In this document: one piece after another, positions 43,687 to 51,750 of the stretch
Numbering within the stretch: position 1 is the first letter of the stretch
Layout: the number at the start of each line of letters is the position of its first letter
Source of the DNA: Paenochrobactrum glaciei
GTDB taxonomy: Bacteria; Pseudomonadota; Alphaproteobacteria; Rhizobiales; Rhizobiaceae
DNA: 64,000 bases
Assembly: GCF_039522165.1 (NCBI RefSeq)
Contig: NZ_BAAADE010000002.1
Location: 124,001-188,000 of the forward strand
Reading direction: 5' to 3'
Made by a program: the position numbers and the translations under genes
The notes under the pieces: generated by a model
Database searches by the model: none
Seen by the model: the letters and a program-made list of their open reading frames with translations, nothing else
What the model was told of the DNA's origin: nothing

Positions 43687-45654
43687 ATGCGTTTTCCGCC
43701 GTCTTTCCTTGATGAGATCAGAGACCGCGTTCCGATCTCAACATTGATCGGAACGCGCGTTCCCTTCGACCGCAAAAAGAGCAATTCCTCGCGCGGCGAC
43801 TTTTGGGGCTGCTGCCCGTTTCATGGTGAAAATACACCAAGTTTTCATTGCGAAGATCGCAAGGGCCGCTACCATTGCTTTGGTTGCGGGGTGAGCGGTG
43901 ATCATTTTAATTTTCTGATGGAACTCGAAGGTTTGCAGTTTCCTGAAGCGGTTGAGCGGGTTGCTGATATGGCTGGCGTGCCGATGCCGGCGCGTGATCC
44001 GGAAATGGAACAGCGCGAAGCGCAGCGATCGACACTTTATGATGTGATGAATTTGGCCGCTGCTTATTTTGAAGCGCAGTTGCAAGCCGCCAATGGTGCC
44101 AAAGCGCGCGCCTATTTGCGTGATCGCGGGCTTTCCGCCACCACGCAGCAAACATTCCGCATCGGCTATGCACCTGATAGCCGTAATGCACTGAAAGAGT
44201 TTTTGGCTTCCAAAGGTGTTTCTAAAGAACAGATGGAAGCGTGTGGCATGGTGGTGGCAGGGCCGGATATTCCGGTGTCCTATGACCGTTTCCGTGATCG
44301 CATCATGTTTCCGATTGAGGATTTGCGTGGCCGCATTATCGCGTTCGGCGGACGTGCCATGTCGCCTGATGCGCCAGCCAAATATCTGAATTCGCCGGAA
44401 ACCGAATTATTCCATAAAGGTCGCGTCCTTTATAATGGTTTGCGTGCGCGTAAAGCCTCGCAGCCGCAGGGCGGCCAACCTGCCAAACCGGTGGTGGTTG
44501 TGGAAGGCTATATGGACGTAATCGCCTTGGCGCAGGCCGGTATCGGGCAGGCGGTAGCGCCACTTGGCACAGCTTTGACCGACGATCAGCTTAATCTTTT
44601 ATGGCGCATGAGCCCGGAGCCGGTTTTATGTTTTGATGGCGATCAGGCGGGGTTGCGTGCAGCTAATCGTGTGGTTGATCTGGCATTGCCGGTGTTAAAG
44701 CCGGGGCAGTCACTGCATTTTGCGTTGCTGGAAGAGGGTAAAGACCCTGATGATCTGGTGAAAGCGCAAGGTGCGCAAGGCTTCCGTGCTGTGTTGGACG
44801 ATGCCAAGCCGCTTGCCGATATGCTCTGGATGCGTGAGACGATGGGCGGCACTTTCGATACGCCGGAAAGACGCGCTGAACTTGAAACACGGCTGCGTGA
44901 AATTACGCAGAAGATTACCGATGAGGATATTCGCCGCCATTACGGGCAGGAAATGCGTGATCGCGCGCAGCAATTCTTTGGGCGTGGGCGCAAAACAGGT
45001 GGCTGGAATAAAAACAATAGCGGCAATGGCAAGGGTAACCAGTTTGGACAATTCGGCCAACGCGGTGGCGGTACAGGGCGGCTGACTATTTCGGACAGTC
45101 TGGCACGTTCAACGCTGGTGAAGGGCGGGCGCTCAGGCAGCGGCTCGGTTGCGCCACCTTTGCGCGAGACAGCCATTTTGATGACACTCATCAATCATCC
45201 GCGTCTGGTGGAAGATGATTTTGAAACCATGGCCGCACTTGATCTGGAGCATGAGCAATTGCGTCAGCTTCATCTGGCTATGCTCGATGTGTTGGCACTT
45301 TCACGCGTTGAAGACGGTATTGCTATGCATCTGGCACTGACAAAGGCCGGATTTGGCGAGCAATTGGCGCAGTTGGATCAAAGTGTGCGCAATGCAAGGC
45401 TTTGGCCTGCAACCACAAGAGCCGCCGAGGATGATGCCCGCGAAGCATTAAAACAAGCGCTTCACTTGCATCAGCGCGCCCGCACACTACATAAAGAGCT
45501 GCGTGCAGTTGTGGAGGCACTGGCGAATGACGAAACCGGAGAAGTCTTTGGACGTTTGCTCGAAATTCAAAATGAAATTCGCAAAGCTGATGCCACTGAA
45601 GCACTGATTGAAGGGTTTGGTTTATCTTCCGGCAGACCTGCCGGAGGCTTTTAG
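43687..45654 (+). CDS. dnaG: DNA primase
   Basis: 655 aa from the ATG at 43687 (MRFPPSFLDEIRDRVPIS). Makes RNA primers at the replication fork. Zinc-binding domain: Cys43, His46, Cys64, Cys67 in CCPFHGENTPSFHC...RYHCFGCGVSGDH. TOPRIM core with VVVEGYMDVIALAQAG and PVLCFDGDQAGLRAA (acidic Asp-x-Asp metal site). A Gly/Asn/Gln-rich linker (~435-470) leads to the C-terminal DnaB-interacting helical domain. Length typical for Rhizobiales. Directly upstream of rpoD, the standard macromolecular-synthesis arrangement. Confidence 0.97.
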   Translation: MRFPPSFLDEIRDRVPISTLIGTRVPFDRKKSNSSRGDFWGCCPFHGENTPSFHCEDRKGRYHCFGCGVSGDHFNFLMELEGLQFPEAVERVADMAGVPMPARDPEMEQREAQRSTLYDVMNLAAAYFEAQLQAANGAKARAYLRDRGLSATTQQTFRIGYAPDSRNALKEFLASKGVSKEQMEACGMVVAGPDIPVSYDRFRDRIMFPIEDLRGRIIAFGGRAMSPDAPAKYLNSPETELFHKGRVLYNGLRARKASQPQGGQPAKPVVVVEGYMDVIALAQAGIGQAVAPLGTALTDDQLNLLWRMSPEPVLCFDGDQAGLRAANRVVDLALPVLKPGQSLHFALLEEGKDPDDLVKAQGAQGFRAVLDDAKPLADMLWMRETMGGTFDTPERRAELETRLREITQKITDEDIRRHYGQEMRDRAQQFFGRGRKTGGWNKNNSGNGKGNQFGQFGQRGGGTGRLTISDSLARSTLVKGGRSGSGSVAPPLRETAILMTLINHPRLVEDDFETMAALDLEHEQLRQLHLAMLDVLALSRVEDGIAMHLALTKAGFGEQLAQLDQSVRNARLWPATTRAAEDDAREALKQALHLHQRARTLHKELRAVVEALANDETGEVFGRLLEIQNEIRKADATEALIEGFGLSSGRPAGGF

Positions 45655-46031
45655 GTGCAGTTTGAACGCTCTAAGCTATGGGCTTGAAGTCGTTGTTTTA
45701 TGTGCAGCTTTTGGGTTGCGACAACAAATGATTCGCTTTTTGAGCGCGAATCATGTGAGTCGCACAGAAGATGTAGTGAAATTGACGAAAACAGACGCGC
45801 TTCAAAAGCTGAAATACGTAGCAAAAAAGGTCTTAAATGCCGTTTTTTGAGCGTAAACTCGCTAAAATGAGCATAAACCGCCTTAATATCAGTACATAGG
45901 GTATAGGGTTAATTGCCTATTAAGGGCAATCTTATACTGGCTGAATTACACAGACGAATTGTATCTTGGTACAAGTTCGTCGACCTATCTAATTCTTTAG
46001 AGAAGCGACCCGGTCGCCTGGAGACAAGTAT
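45655..46031 (+). other. dnaG-rpoD spacer
   Basis: 377 bases holding the rpoD promoter and leader. A short plus-strand frame (45608-45850) overlaps the dnaG end and has no family features. No clear terminator for dnaG is seen, so read-through into rpoD is possible. Confidence 0.45.
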
Positions 46032-48050
46032 ATGGCAACGAAGGTGAAAGAAAACGAAGAGGCTGAAGTCGAGCGCGATGGCGCCACTGATGGCCCGCTT
46101 CTCGACCTTTCTGACGACGCTGTCAAGAAGATGATCAAGCTCGCCAAGAAACGTGGCTATGTCACGATGGACGAGCTGAATGCTGTGCTGCCCTCTGAAG
46201 AGGTTACCTCCGAGCAGATCGAAGACACGATGGCGATGCTTTCCGATATGGGCATCAATGTGGTGGAAGATGACGAGCAGGACGCAGATCGCGAAGAGGC
46301 TGAGGACGACGCGGAAGAAGGCGGCGAGCTGGTAGAAGCTTCCGGCACTGCGGTTGCCACCACGACGACCAAAAAAGAACCAACCGACCGTACCGATGAT
46401 CCGGTGCGCATGTATTTGCGCGAAATGGGCACGGTTGAGCTTTTGTCGCGTGAAGGTGAAATCGCGATTGCCAAGCGTATTGAAGCTGGTCGCGAAACCA
46501 TGATTGCCGGTCTTTGCGAAAGTCCTTTGACTTTCCAGGCGATCATCATCTGGCGTGAAGCTTTGAACGACCAGCAGATTTTGCTGCGTGAAATCATTGA
46601 TCTTGAAACAACTTATGCCGGCCCTGAAGCAAAACAGGCGCCAGCTATTGAGCGTGTAGAAGAAGCACAGAAGCGCCCTGAAGAGCGTTTCCAGCGTCGT
46701 GTGCGCGATGACGACATTACCAATGTCGGCGGCGAAGCCCCGATTGAGGAAGATGATGAGGACGATGAAGACGAAGTGAACCTGTCGCTTGCGGCAATGG
46801 AAGCAGAACTTCGCCCTCAGGTCATGGAAACCCTTGATCTGATCGCGGAAACTTATTCCAAGCTTCGCAAACTTCAGGATCAGCAGGTTGAAGGCCGTCT
46901 GGCTGCAACCGGCGAATTGTCCAATAGTCAGGAAAAGCGCTATAAAGAGCTTAAAGATCAGCTGATTACCGCTGTTAAGTCCTTGTCGTTGAACCAGAAC
47001 CGTATTGAGGCGCTGGTTGAGCAGCTTTATGACATCAACAAGCGTTTGGTACAAAACGAAGGCAAGCTGCTGCGTCTGGCTGAATCTTTCGGTGTGCGCC
47101 GCGAAGACTTCCTGAAAGAATATCAGGGCAGCGAACTGGATCCGAACTGGACAGAACGCATTGCAACCCTGACCAGCCGCGGCTGGAAAGAACTGGCTGA
47201 AAAAGAAGCACGCACGATTGAATATCTGCGCACTGAAATTCAGATTCTGGCGACCGAAACCGCGATTTCGATTGGTGAATTCCGCCGTATCGTTAATCAG
47301 GTGCAAAAAGGTGAACGTGAAGCAGCCATTGCCAAGAAGGAAATGGTTGAAGCGAACCTGCGTCTGGTTATCTCGATTGCGAAGAAATACACCAACCGTG
47401 GCTTGCAGTTCCTTGATCTTATTCAGGAAGGCAATATCGGTCTGATGAAGGCGGTTGATAAGTTTGAATATCGCCGTGGTTATAAGTTCTCCACTTATGC
47501 CACATGGTGGATTAGACAGGCAATTACCCGTTCGATTGCGGATCAGGCACGCACCATCCGTATTCCGGTGCATATGATCGAAACAATCAATAAGATTGTT
47601 CGTACATCGCGCCAGATGCTGCATGAAATCGGCCGTGAACCGACACCGGAAGAATTGGCAGAGAAGCTTGCAATGCCTTTGGAAAAAGTGCGCAAGGTTC
47701 TTAAAATCGCTAAAGAGCCGATCTCCCTTGAAACACCGGTTGGTGATGAGGAAGATTCACATCTTGGCGACTTCATCGAAGATAAGAACGCGATGTTGCC
47801 GATTGATTCCGCTATTCAGGCAAACCTGCGTGATACCACAACCCGCGTGCTGGCATCGCTGACACCACGTGAAGAGCGTGTGCTTCGTATGCGCTTTGGT
47901 ATTGGCATGAACACAGACCATACGCTGGAAGAAGTCGGTCAACAGTTCTCGGTAACGCGCGAGCGTATCCGTCAGATTGAAGCGAAAGCACTGCGTAAGC
48001 TGAAACATCCAAGCCGTTCGAGGAAACTGCGTTCGTTCCTGGACAGCTAA
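46032..48050 (+). CDS. rpoD: Primary RNA polymerase sigma factor RpoD (sigma-70)
   Basis: 672 aa. Region 1.1 at the start (DLSDDAVKKMIKLAKKRGYVTMDELNAVLPSEEV), region 1.2 in TDDPVRMYLREMGTVELLSREGEIAIAKRIEAG, an acidic non-conserved insert (~100 and ~240), region 2 with ANLRLVISIAKKYTNRGLQFLDLIQEGNIGLMKAVDKFEYRRGYKFSTYATWWIRQAITRSIADQARTIRIPVHM (core binding and -10 recognition), region 3 with VRTSRQMLHEIGREPTPEELAEKLAM, and region 4 with the -35 HTH DHTLEEVGQQFSVTRERIRQIEAKALRKL. All regions intact. Confidence 0.98.
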   Translation: MATKVKENEEAEVERDGATDGPLLDLSDDAVKKMIKLAKKRGYVTMDELNAVLPSEEVTSEQIEDTMAMLSDMGINVVEDDEQDADREEAEDDAEEGGELVEASGTAVATTTTKKEPTDRTDDPVRMYLREMGTVELLSREGEIAIAKRIEAGRETMIAGLCESPLTFQAIIIWREALNDQQILLREIIDLETTYAGPEAKQAPAIERVEEAQKRPEERFQRRVRDDDITNVGGEAPIEEDDEDDEDEVNLSLAAMEAELRPQVMETLDLIAETYSKLRKLQDQQVEGRLAATGELSNSQEKRYKELKDQLITAVKSLSLNQNRIEALVEQLYDINKRLVQNEGKLLRLAESFGVRREDFLKEYQGSELDPNWTERIATLTSRGWKELAEKEARTIEYLRTEIQILATETAISIGEFRRIVNQVQKGEREAAIAKKEMVEANLRLVISIAKKYTNRGLQFLDLIQEGNIGLMKAVDKFEYRRGYKFSTYATWWIRQAITRSIADQARTIRIPVHMIETINKIVRTSRQMLHEIGREPTPEELAEKLAMPLEKVRKVLKIAKEPISLETPVGDEEDSHLGDFIEDKNAMLPIDSAIQANLRDTTTRVLASLTPREERVLRMRFGIGMNTDHTLEEVGQQFSVTRERIRQIEAKALRKLKHPSRSRKLRSFLDS

Positions 48051-48066
48051 GTGTCTTAAAGTTCAG

Positions 48067-48097
48067 GCCACCCGTTTATGACGGGTGGCTTTTTTTA
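48067..48097 (+). terminator. Terminator after rpoD
   Basis: GCCACCCGT (48067-48075) pairs with ACGGGTGGC (48081-48089), followed by TTTTTTTATTT. Confidence 0.9.
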
Positions 48098-48138
48098 TTT
48101 AGCTGTGCAGAACAGCGATGATTAAGGGTGAGGGTAGA

Positions 48139-48429
48139 ATGTCTTTTTTGAAACGTCTGTTTGGTGGCAAGTCGCAAAGTGATGAAACTGAAAGCGTGCA
48201 AGAAGCCGGACGTTTGGAGCATAAAGGTTTTCTGGTTATTGCAACGCCCTTTAAGGAGGGCGGCCAGTATCAGGTCTGCGGCGTGATCTCGAAACAGATC
48301 GGCGATGAAATGAAAGAAAACCGTTTTATCCGTGCTGATAAATGCCCGACCATTGAAGACGCAGCGAATATCGCGCTGAATAAAGGCCGTCAGATTATTG
48401 ATGAACAGGGTGAGCGTCTGTTCTCTTAA
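48139..48429 (+). CDS. HlyU-family protein
   Basis: 96 aa from the ATG at 48139. SFLKRLFGGKS start, then HKGFLVIATPFKEGGQYQVCGVISKQIGDEMKENRFIRADKCPTIEDAANIALNKGRQIIDEQG, the signature of the short HlyU domain family. Despite the name this is not the Vibrio haemolysin regulator type of winged helix and no DNA-binding motif is visible, so regulatory function is doubtful. Start chosen because GAGGGTAG precedes it and the family begins MSFLK. It is the last host-type gene before the phage-like region. Confidence 0.85.
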   Translation: MSFLKRLFGGKSQSDETESVQEAGRLEHKGFLVIATPFKEGGQYQVCGVISKQIGDEMKENRFIRADKCPTIEDAANIALNKGRQIIDEQGERLFS

Positions 48430-48464
48430 TATGGGCTGCGGCATCAAATATTTCATAACGCATC

Positions 48465-48491
48465 AGGCGGCTTCTATGCCGCCTTTTTTAA
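48465..48491 (+). terminator. Terminator after the HlyU-like gene
   Basis: AGGCGGC pairs with GCCGCC(T) over a short loop, followed by TTTTTT. Confidence 0.85.
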
Positions 48492-48666
48492 TGGATCCAT
48501 GTGCAAAAAGAAAATAACAACTTTGGATAAGTGTTATGTGTGCAGAAGTTCGCGTGCTTCTTTTAGATCAATTTTAGCACTATTGTAGCGGGCAACTTCG
48601 CGTGGCAGCGTCGGCAAGATCAAGTGGCAACACTTTTGATGTTGTGAATGCCTCTTAAAGTCCTCT

Positions 48667-49179
48667 TCAAACAGGTTTATTCTTCTGCCATTTTAAAGTG
48701 CTGCACCATGGCTCCCTTTTACCGCTCCATGGCCGAGCTAGCTGCTCATCAATAAGAATTTCACCTACGTCCTTTTTATTGACCAAGATAGTAGCAAGTG
48801 TGCGTTTGTATCGATCGACTTTGCGTCCATCTATGGGATCACCACGCACGATCTTTAAGCGGCCAGCCTTCAATAAGATATAAAGGCGGTTCTTTGCGAC
48901 TAACCCCAGACGTTTCTCTGCATCGCATTTAGCGCCACTGATCTCAGGAGCATCTATATTGGCAATGCGGATACGCTCTTCACCATAAGAAATTGTATCA
49001 CCATCAAATACGCAGACTTTATTGTAACATAGTGGTTTTGCGGCTGCAGGTGACAAATCCCATAGTGTGAACAAGCTTATAGTAATTACCGAAACGATAA
49101 AAAAGCTATCGTTTACTTTTGCATTGCTGCGAACAAGTTTAGCTAAATTGAGCTTAAGTAAATGAACTTTGCTATCCAA
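48667..49179 (-). CDS. Membrane-anchored SNase-family nuclease
   Basis: 170 aa from a TTG at 49179 that overlaps the stop of the upstream gene, suggesting translational coupling; a GTG/ATG start at 49269 would need 98 bases of overlap. One membrane segment (FFIVSVITISLFTLWDL) comes first, then a staphylococcal-nuclease (thermonuclease) domain: CVFDGDTISYGEERIRIANIDAPEI with the metal Asp and DGDT, AEKRLGLVAKN, the catalytic-type Arg in DRYKRTLATILV, and DEQLARPWSGKREPWC. The domain looks catalytically complete. As the last gene of the phage-like region with AT-rich codons it resembles a cargo gene. Role unknown; superinfection defence or DNA uptake degradation are possibilities. Confidence 0.8.
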   Translation of the reverse strand: MDSKVHLLKLNLAKLVRSNAKVNDSFFIVSVITISLFTLWDLSPAAAKPLCYNKVCVFDGDTISYGEERIRIANIDAPEISGAKCDAEKRLGLVAKNRLYILLKAGRLKIVRGDPIDGRKVDRYKRTLATILVNKKDVGEILIDEQLARPWSGKREPWCSTLKWQKNKPV

Positions 49180-49957
49180 TGGCTGTAGTTCCAATCGAAT
49201 GGGAGCCAACCTTTCCAAGGTCCAAGGAACCACGTCCCAAATAGTAAACATCCTTTTGACCACAATCATCTTCTGATATGATTAGAGGTATCTGTACACA
49301 TTCACTAGTCGCAAAAGCTATTTGCAAATGACCACCAACATCCGGTCTTTCCTCATTCTTTAGAATTCGAGTTATCAAGTTAAACGGATAGCATTTACCT
49401 GTACTCTCCATCTCTTTTTTTAGTTCAGAGGTGAAATAGTTAGCCCCACTACCGTATGAGCATAGTATGCCTTGTTCCACTATAGCTAAATCACTTAATT
49501 TAGTATGGGCTATATCATTATCGATATGACAACTGATATGCATAGACACTAAACGATTTTCACTTGGCAGACATCCAAATATTACCAAGTCACAACGAGC
49601 GTCCTGCGCCCAAATAGCACCAAAATCGCGATAACTTTTCTCTAGGATCTTTTGGGAAAATTGTCCAATATCCATCATAGTAAGTGGACGATCATTGCTC
49701 TTTACCGATAAATTGCTCAAACAATTTTGAATAGTGGCGATCGTCGTAAATGCGACAGAAGCACTGCCTGCATAACCAATAATTATCTCGCTATCAGTAA
49801 TAACACGACTTTCTTGGAGACATCTAACCCTACATAGGAAAAATTTTGGCGCTGAATTTGTTAGTACACTAGTTCCCCCACTTGCAGTTAACCTGCTATC
49901 TGCAACTGCATATAATGCATTCATTTCTTCTCGAAACCAAATGGCAATTAATGTCAT
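49172..49957 (-). CDS. Proteasome-fold (Ntn-hydrolase-like) protein of unknown function
   Basis: 261 aa, no named family recognised with certainty. The N-terminus MTLIAIWF...LYAVADSRLT...NSAPKFF matches the first strands of proteasome beta / HslV / Anbu subunits. After Met removal Thr would be residue 1; the Asp of ADSR (Asp20) and the Lys of APKFF (Lys38) fall at the spacing of the catalytic Asp17 and Lys33. A Gly-rich strand IIIGYAGSASVAFTT follows, as in that fold. It is AT-rich, next to tail gene D but with its own 130-base upstream gap, and overlaps the nuclease gene. If the fold is right it is a threonine peptidase or amidase in a phage cargo position. Confidence 0.65.
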   Translation of the reverse strand: MTLIAIWFREEMNALYAVADSRLTASGGTSVLTNSAPKFFLCRVRCLQESRVITDSEIIIGYAGSASVAFTTIATIQNCLSNLSVKSNDRPLTMMDIGQFSQKILEKSYRDFGAIWAQDARCDLVIFGCLPSENRLVSMHISCHIDNDIAHTKLSDLAIVEQGILCSYGSGANYFTSELKKEMESTGKCYPFNLITRILKNEERPDVGGHLQIAFATSECVQIPLIISEDDCGQKDVYYLGRGSLDLGKVGSHSIGTTAIG

Positions 49958-50087
49958 AATAAGATCATCCGTTAATTATTATGGCTAAGCTTCCAGTTTA
50001 TTTTATCTTGAACAGCCTAAATAAACTAGTCGATTGAACTCCCTTGAATAATCATTGATATTCTTTCCGGATCGTTTCCGTCCCTAC

Positions 50088-51062
50088 TTATTTCTTGCCT
50101 TTTTCATTTGCTTCTAGCTGGACACTGGTTGTGTAAGTGTCATCATAGCGGTGCTCCACAGCGCCAGCCCGCCATTCACCATCAAATTCGGCACGAAAAC
50201 CTATGGCGACAATGGGTGTGTCAGCCATCATTTCAGGCATACCAGCAATACGAATGGAGCCATTGCCGGTAGCTCTATTAAGCCTCTTACTTTCGGCTTC
50301 AGCTGCTTTGAGAGCTTCTTTTTGTGATGGATATGTTGTGCGCAATCGCCGAACAGGACCACTTAATCCAGTGTCATGCTCTTCATAAATGGTCTTGCCT
50401 TTTTTACGATCAAACCAGCCCGCAGCGGTTTTGCCGTATTTTGGACGAGGCTCAACACTGAACTCACCTTCAATACAATCTGTCTTATGGATGACTAAAG
50501 GAGCCAAGCTTCCTCGTGCCAAAAACAAAAACGCCTCATCCTTAATTGAGAACAATGCCCCATAACGGTCAGCCAGTCGTGTTAAAAAATCTGTCACAGA
50601 CTGCTCAGTTCGTGCCGTATAATTCAATTTCAGTGTCTTATACTCATCACTCACTTTGAATTTATAACCATGACGTTTGGCTAGTTTCTCCACGACATCC
50701 CCGATCGTGGCATCATCAAAGTGCTCAGATATTGGTTCTTTAAGGTCGGCTCTTAGCTCGGCCGATTTACCACGAAGCGTTAAACGCTCGCCGCCATCAT
50801 CAAAACTGTAGCTGGCAGTCTCATATATAAAGGTGCCCATTTTCCAGACACCCGTTCCTTTAAAGCCAAAGCGGACTTCAATTTTCGCACCTTTTTCAGG
50901 TATCTCGATTGTGTTGCCACTGTCGTCAAAAACCAGCTCAAGCGTGTCTGCACCTTGTCCCGTCTCGTCACGAATAGTTGCGGAAATCAAACGTGTATAA
51001 AACGCGGCATGAACCACACGGCCTGATATGCTGACTTCAATAAATGGATGTGACCGCTCCAT
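50088..51062 (-). CDS. D: Phage late control protein D (P2 gpD-like tail hub)
   Basis: 324 aa from the ATG at 51062, which overlaps the TAA of gene X by one base (TAATG). Baseplate hub / tail-tip component that joins the tube to the spike. Typical gpD features: ISGRVVHAAFYTRLISATIRDETGQGADTLELVFDD at the start, IEVRFGFKGTGVWKMGTFIYETASYSF, and WRAGAVEHRYDDTYTTSVQLEA at the end. Last tail gene in transcription order. Confidence 0.9.
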   Translation of the reverse strand: MERSHPFIEVSISGRVVHAAFYTRLISATIRDETGQGADTLELVFDDSGNTIEIPEKGAKIEVRFGFKGTGVWKMGTFIYETASYSFDDGGERLTLRGKSAELRADLKEPISEHFDDATIGDVVEKLAKRHGYKFKVSDEYKTLKLNYTARTEQSVTDFLTRLADRYGALFSIKDEAFLFLARGSLAPLVIHKTDCIEGEFSVEPRPKYGKTAAGWFDRKKGKTIYEEHDTGLSGPVRRLRTTYPSQKEALKAAEAESKRLNRATGNGSIRIAGMPEMMADTPIVAIGFRAEFDGEWRAGAVEHRYDDTYTTSVQLEANEKGKK

Positions 51063-51322
51063 TAGCTCCACAGCCTTTCAATCTTATTTTCATTTGAAAT
51101 GATGAGTTCCGGCATCTTCACTTTGATGCCGTAAGGCAAAAGAAGACCGTGCGCAGCCAAGCCTGGATTTGCCTCATAAGTGGCTTCTAAATAGCCTTTA
51201 AGTGTACCGGCTGTTTTACGATCCTTAAGCCAACGCAGCGCATATTCGAAACATACGAGATCAAGGCTCATATCTTCAGAGTAAACAGTGAACTCACCGG
51301 CCGGAATAACACGTGGCATCAT
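51062..51322 (-). CDS. X: Phage tail protein X
   Basis: 86 aa. P2 gpX-type LysM-like small tail protein: EDMSLDLVCFEYALRWLKDRKTAGTLKGYLEATYEANPGLAAHGLLLPYGIKVKMPEL. The usual Y-t-v-q-x-gD region is altered (FTVYSEDMSLDLVCFEY), but the core 'ANPGLA..G..LP.G..V..P' is present. Two adjacent ATGs (51322 and 51319) overlap the U stop; either could be used. Confidence 0.85.
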   Translation of the reverse strand: MMPRVIPAGEFTVYSEDMSLDLVCFEYALRWLKDRKTAGTLKGYLEATYEANPGLAAHGLLLPYGIKVKMPELIISNENKIERLWS

Positions 51323-51750
51323 CCGAATAGCCCCACAGGTTTTCCATCACCAAAATAAGGTGCCACTTCAATGCTGAATTCAATACGCCGCGATTGGCCA
51401 GTATAATTGAATTTGCTTTGTGTATCGCTGACCGACAAAATAACGACGCGGCCAAATAGATTGGCCGCCATGGTTGCGCCAACAGCCCAGCCAAGCATAA
51501 GCACTGGCTGGCTCGCTGCTTGTGTTAGTCGAATAGCTTCATACTTATCACGGCCACCAAACTCTTCCGGAAACAATAAGCCACTAATGGTCATGCTATC
51601 CTCACCAAAACCGGTAAACTGTCGTCCCGGCCTGCCACCAAAGCGACTGATCGCAGGCCACTTAGTTTCCGTGGTGCGTTCGATTTCCTGAAAGTTTAAA
51701 GGCATGATTTCAAAGATATGAGTGCCAAGTCCCAGAAGCGGCATAGACAT
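51319..51750 (-). CDS. U: Phage tail protein U (tail terminator-like)
   Basis: 143 aa. P2 gpU family: MPLLGLGTHIFEIMPLNFQEIERTTETKWPAISRFGGRPGRQFTGFGEDSMTISGLLFPEEFGG, then AASQPVLMLGWAVGATMAANLFGRVVILSVSDTQ. In P2 gpU is needed for tail completion. Starts at an ATG overlapping the tape-measure stop by one base. Confidence 0.9.
   Translation of the reverse strand: MSMPLLGLGTHIFEIMPLNFQEIERTTETKWPAISRFGGRPGRQFTGFGEDSMTISGLLFPEEFGGRDKYEAIRLTQAASQPVLMLGWAVGATMAANLFGRVVILSVSDTQSKFNYTGQSRRIEFSIEVAPYFGDGKPVGLFG

Noticed and set aside
45608..45850. 80-codon frame after dnaG
   Set aside because: Begins inside dnaG and shows no recognisable domain; more likely rpoD leader.
45909..47624. 571-codon frame opposite rpoD
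   Set aside because: Antisense shadow of rpoD; composition is that of reverse-read sigma-factor codons and no start or family feature is seen.
49180..49269. Upstream start for the SNase-type gene
   Set aside because: Needs 98 bases of overlap with the Ntn-like gene and adds residues without family support.
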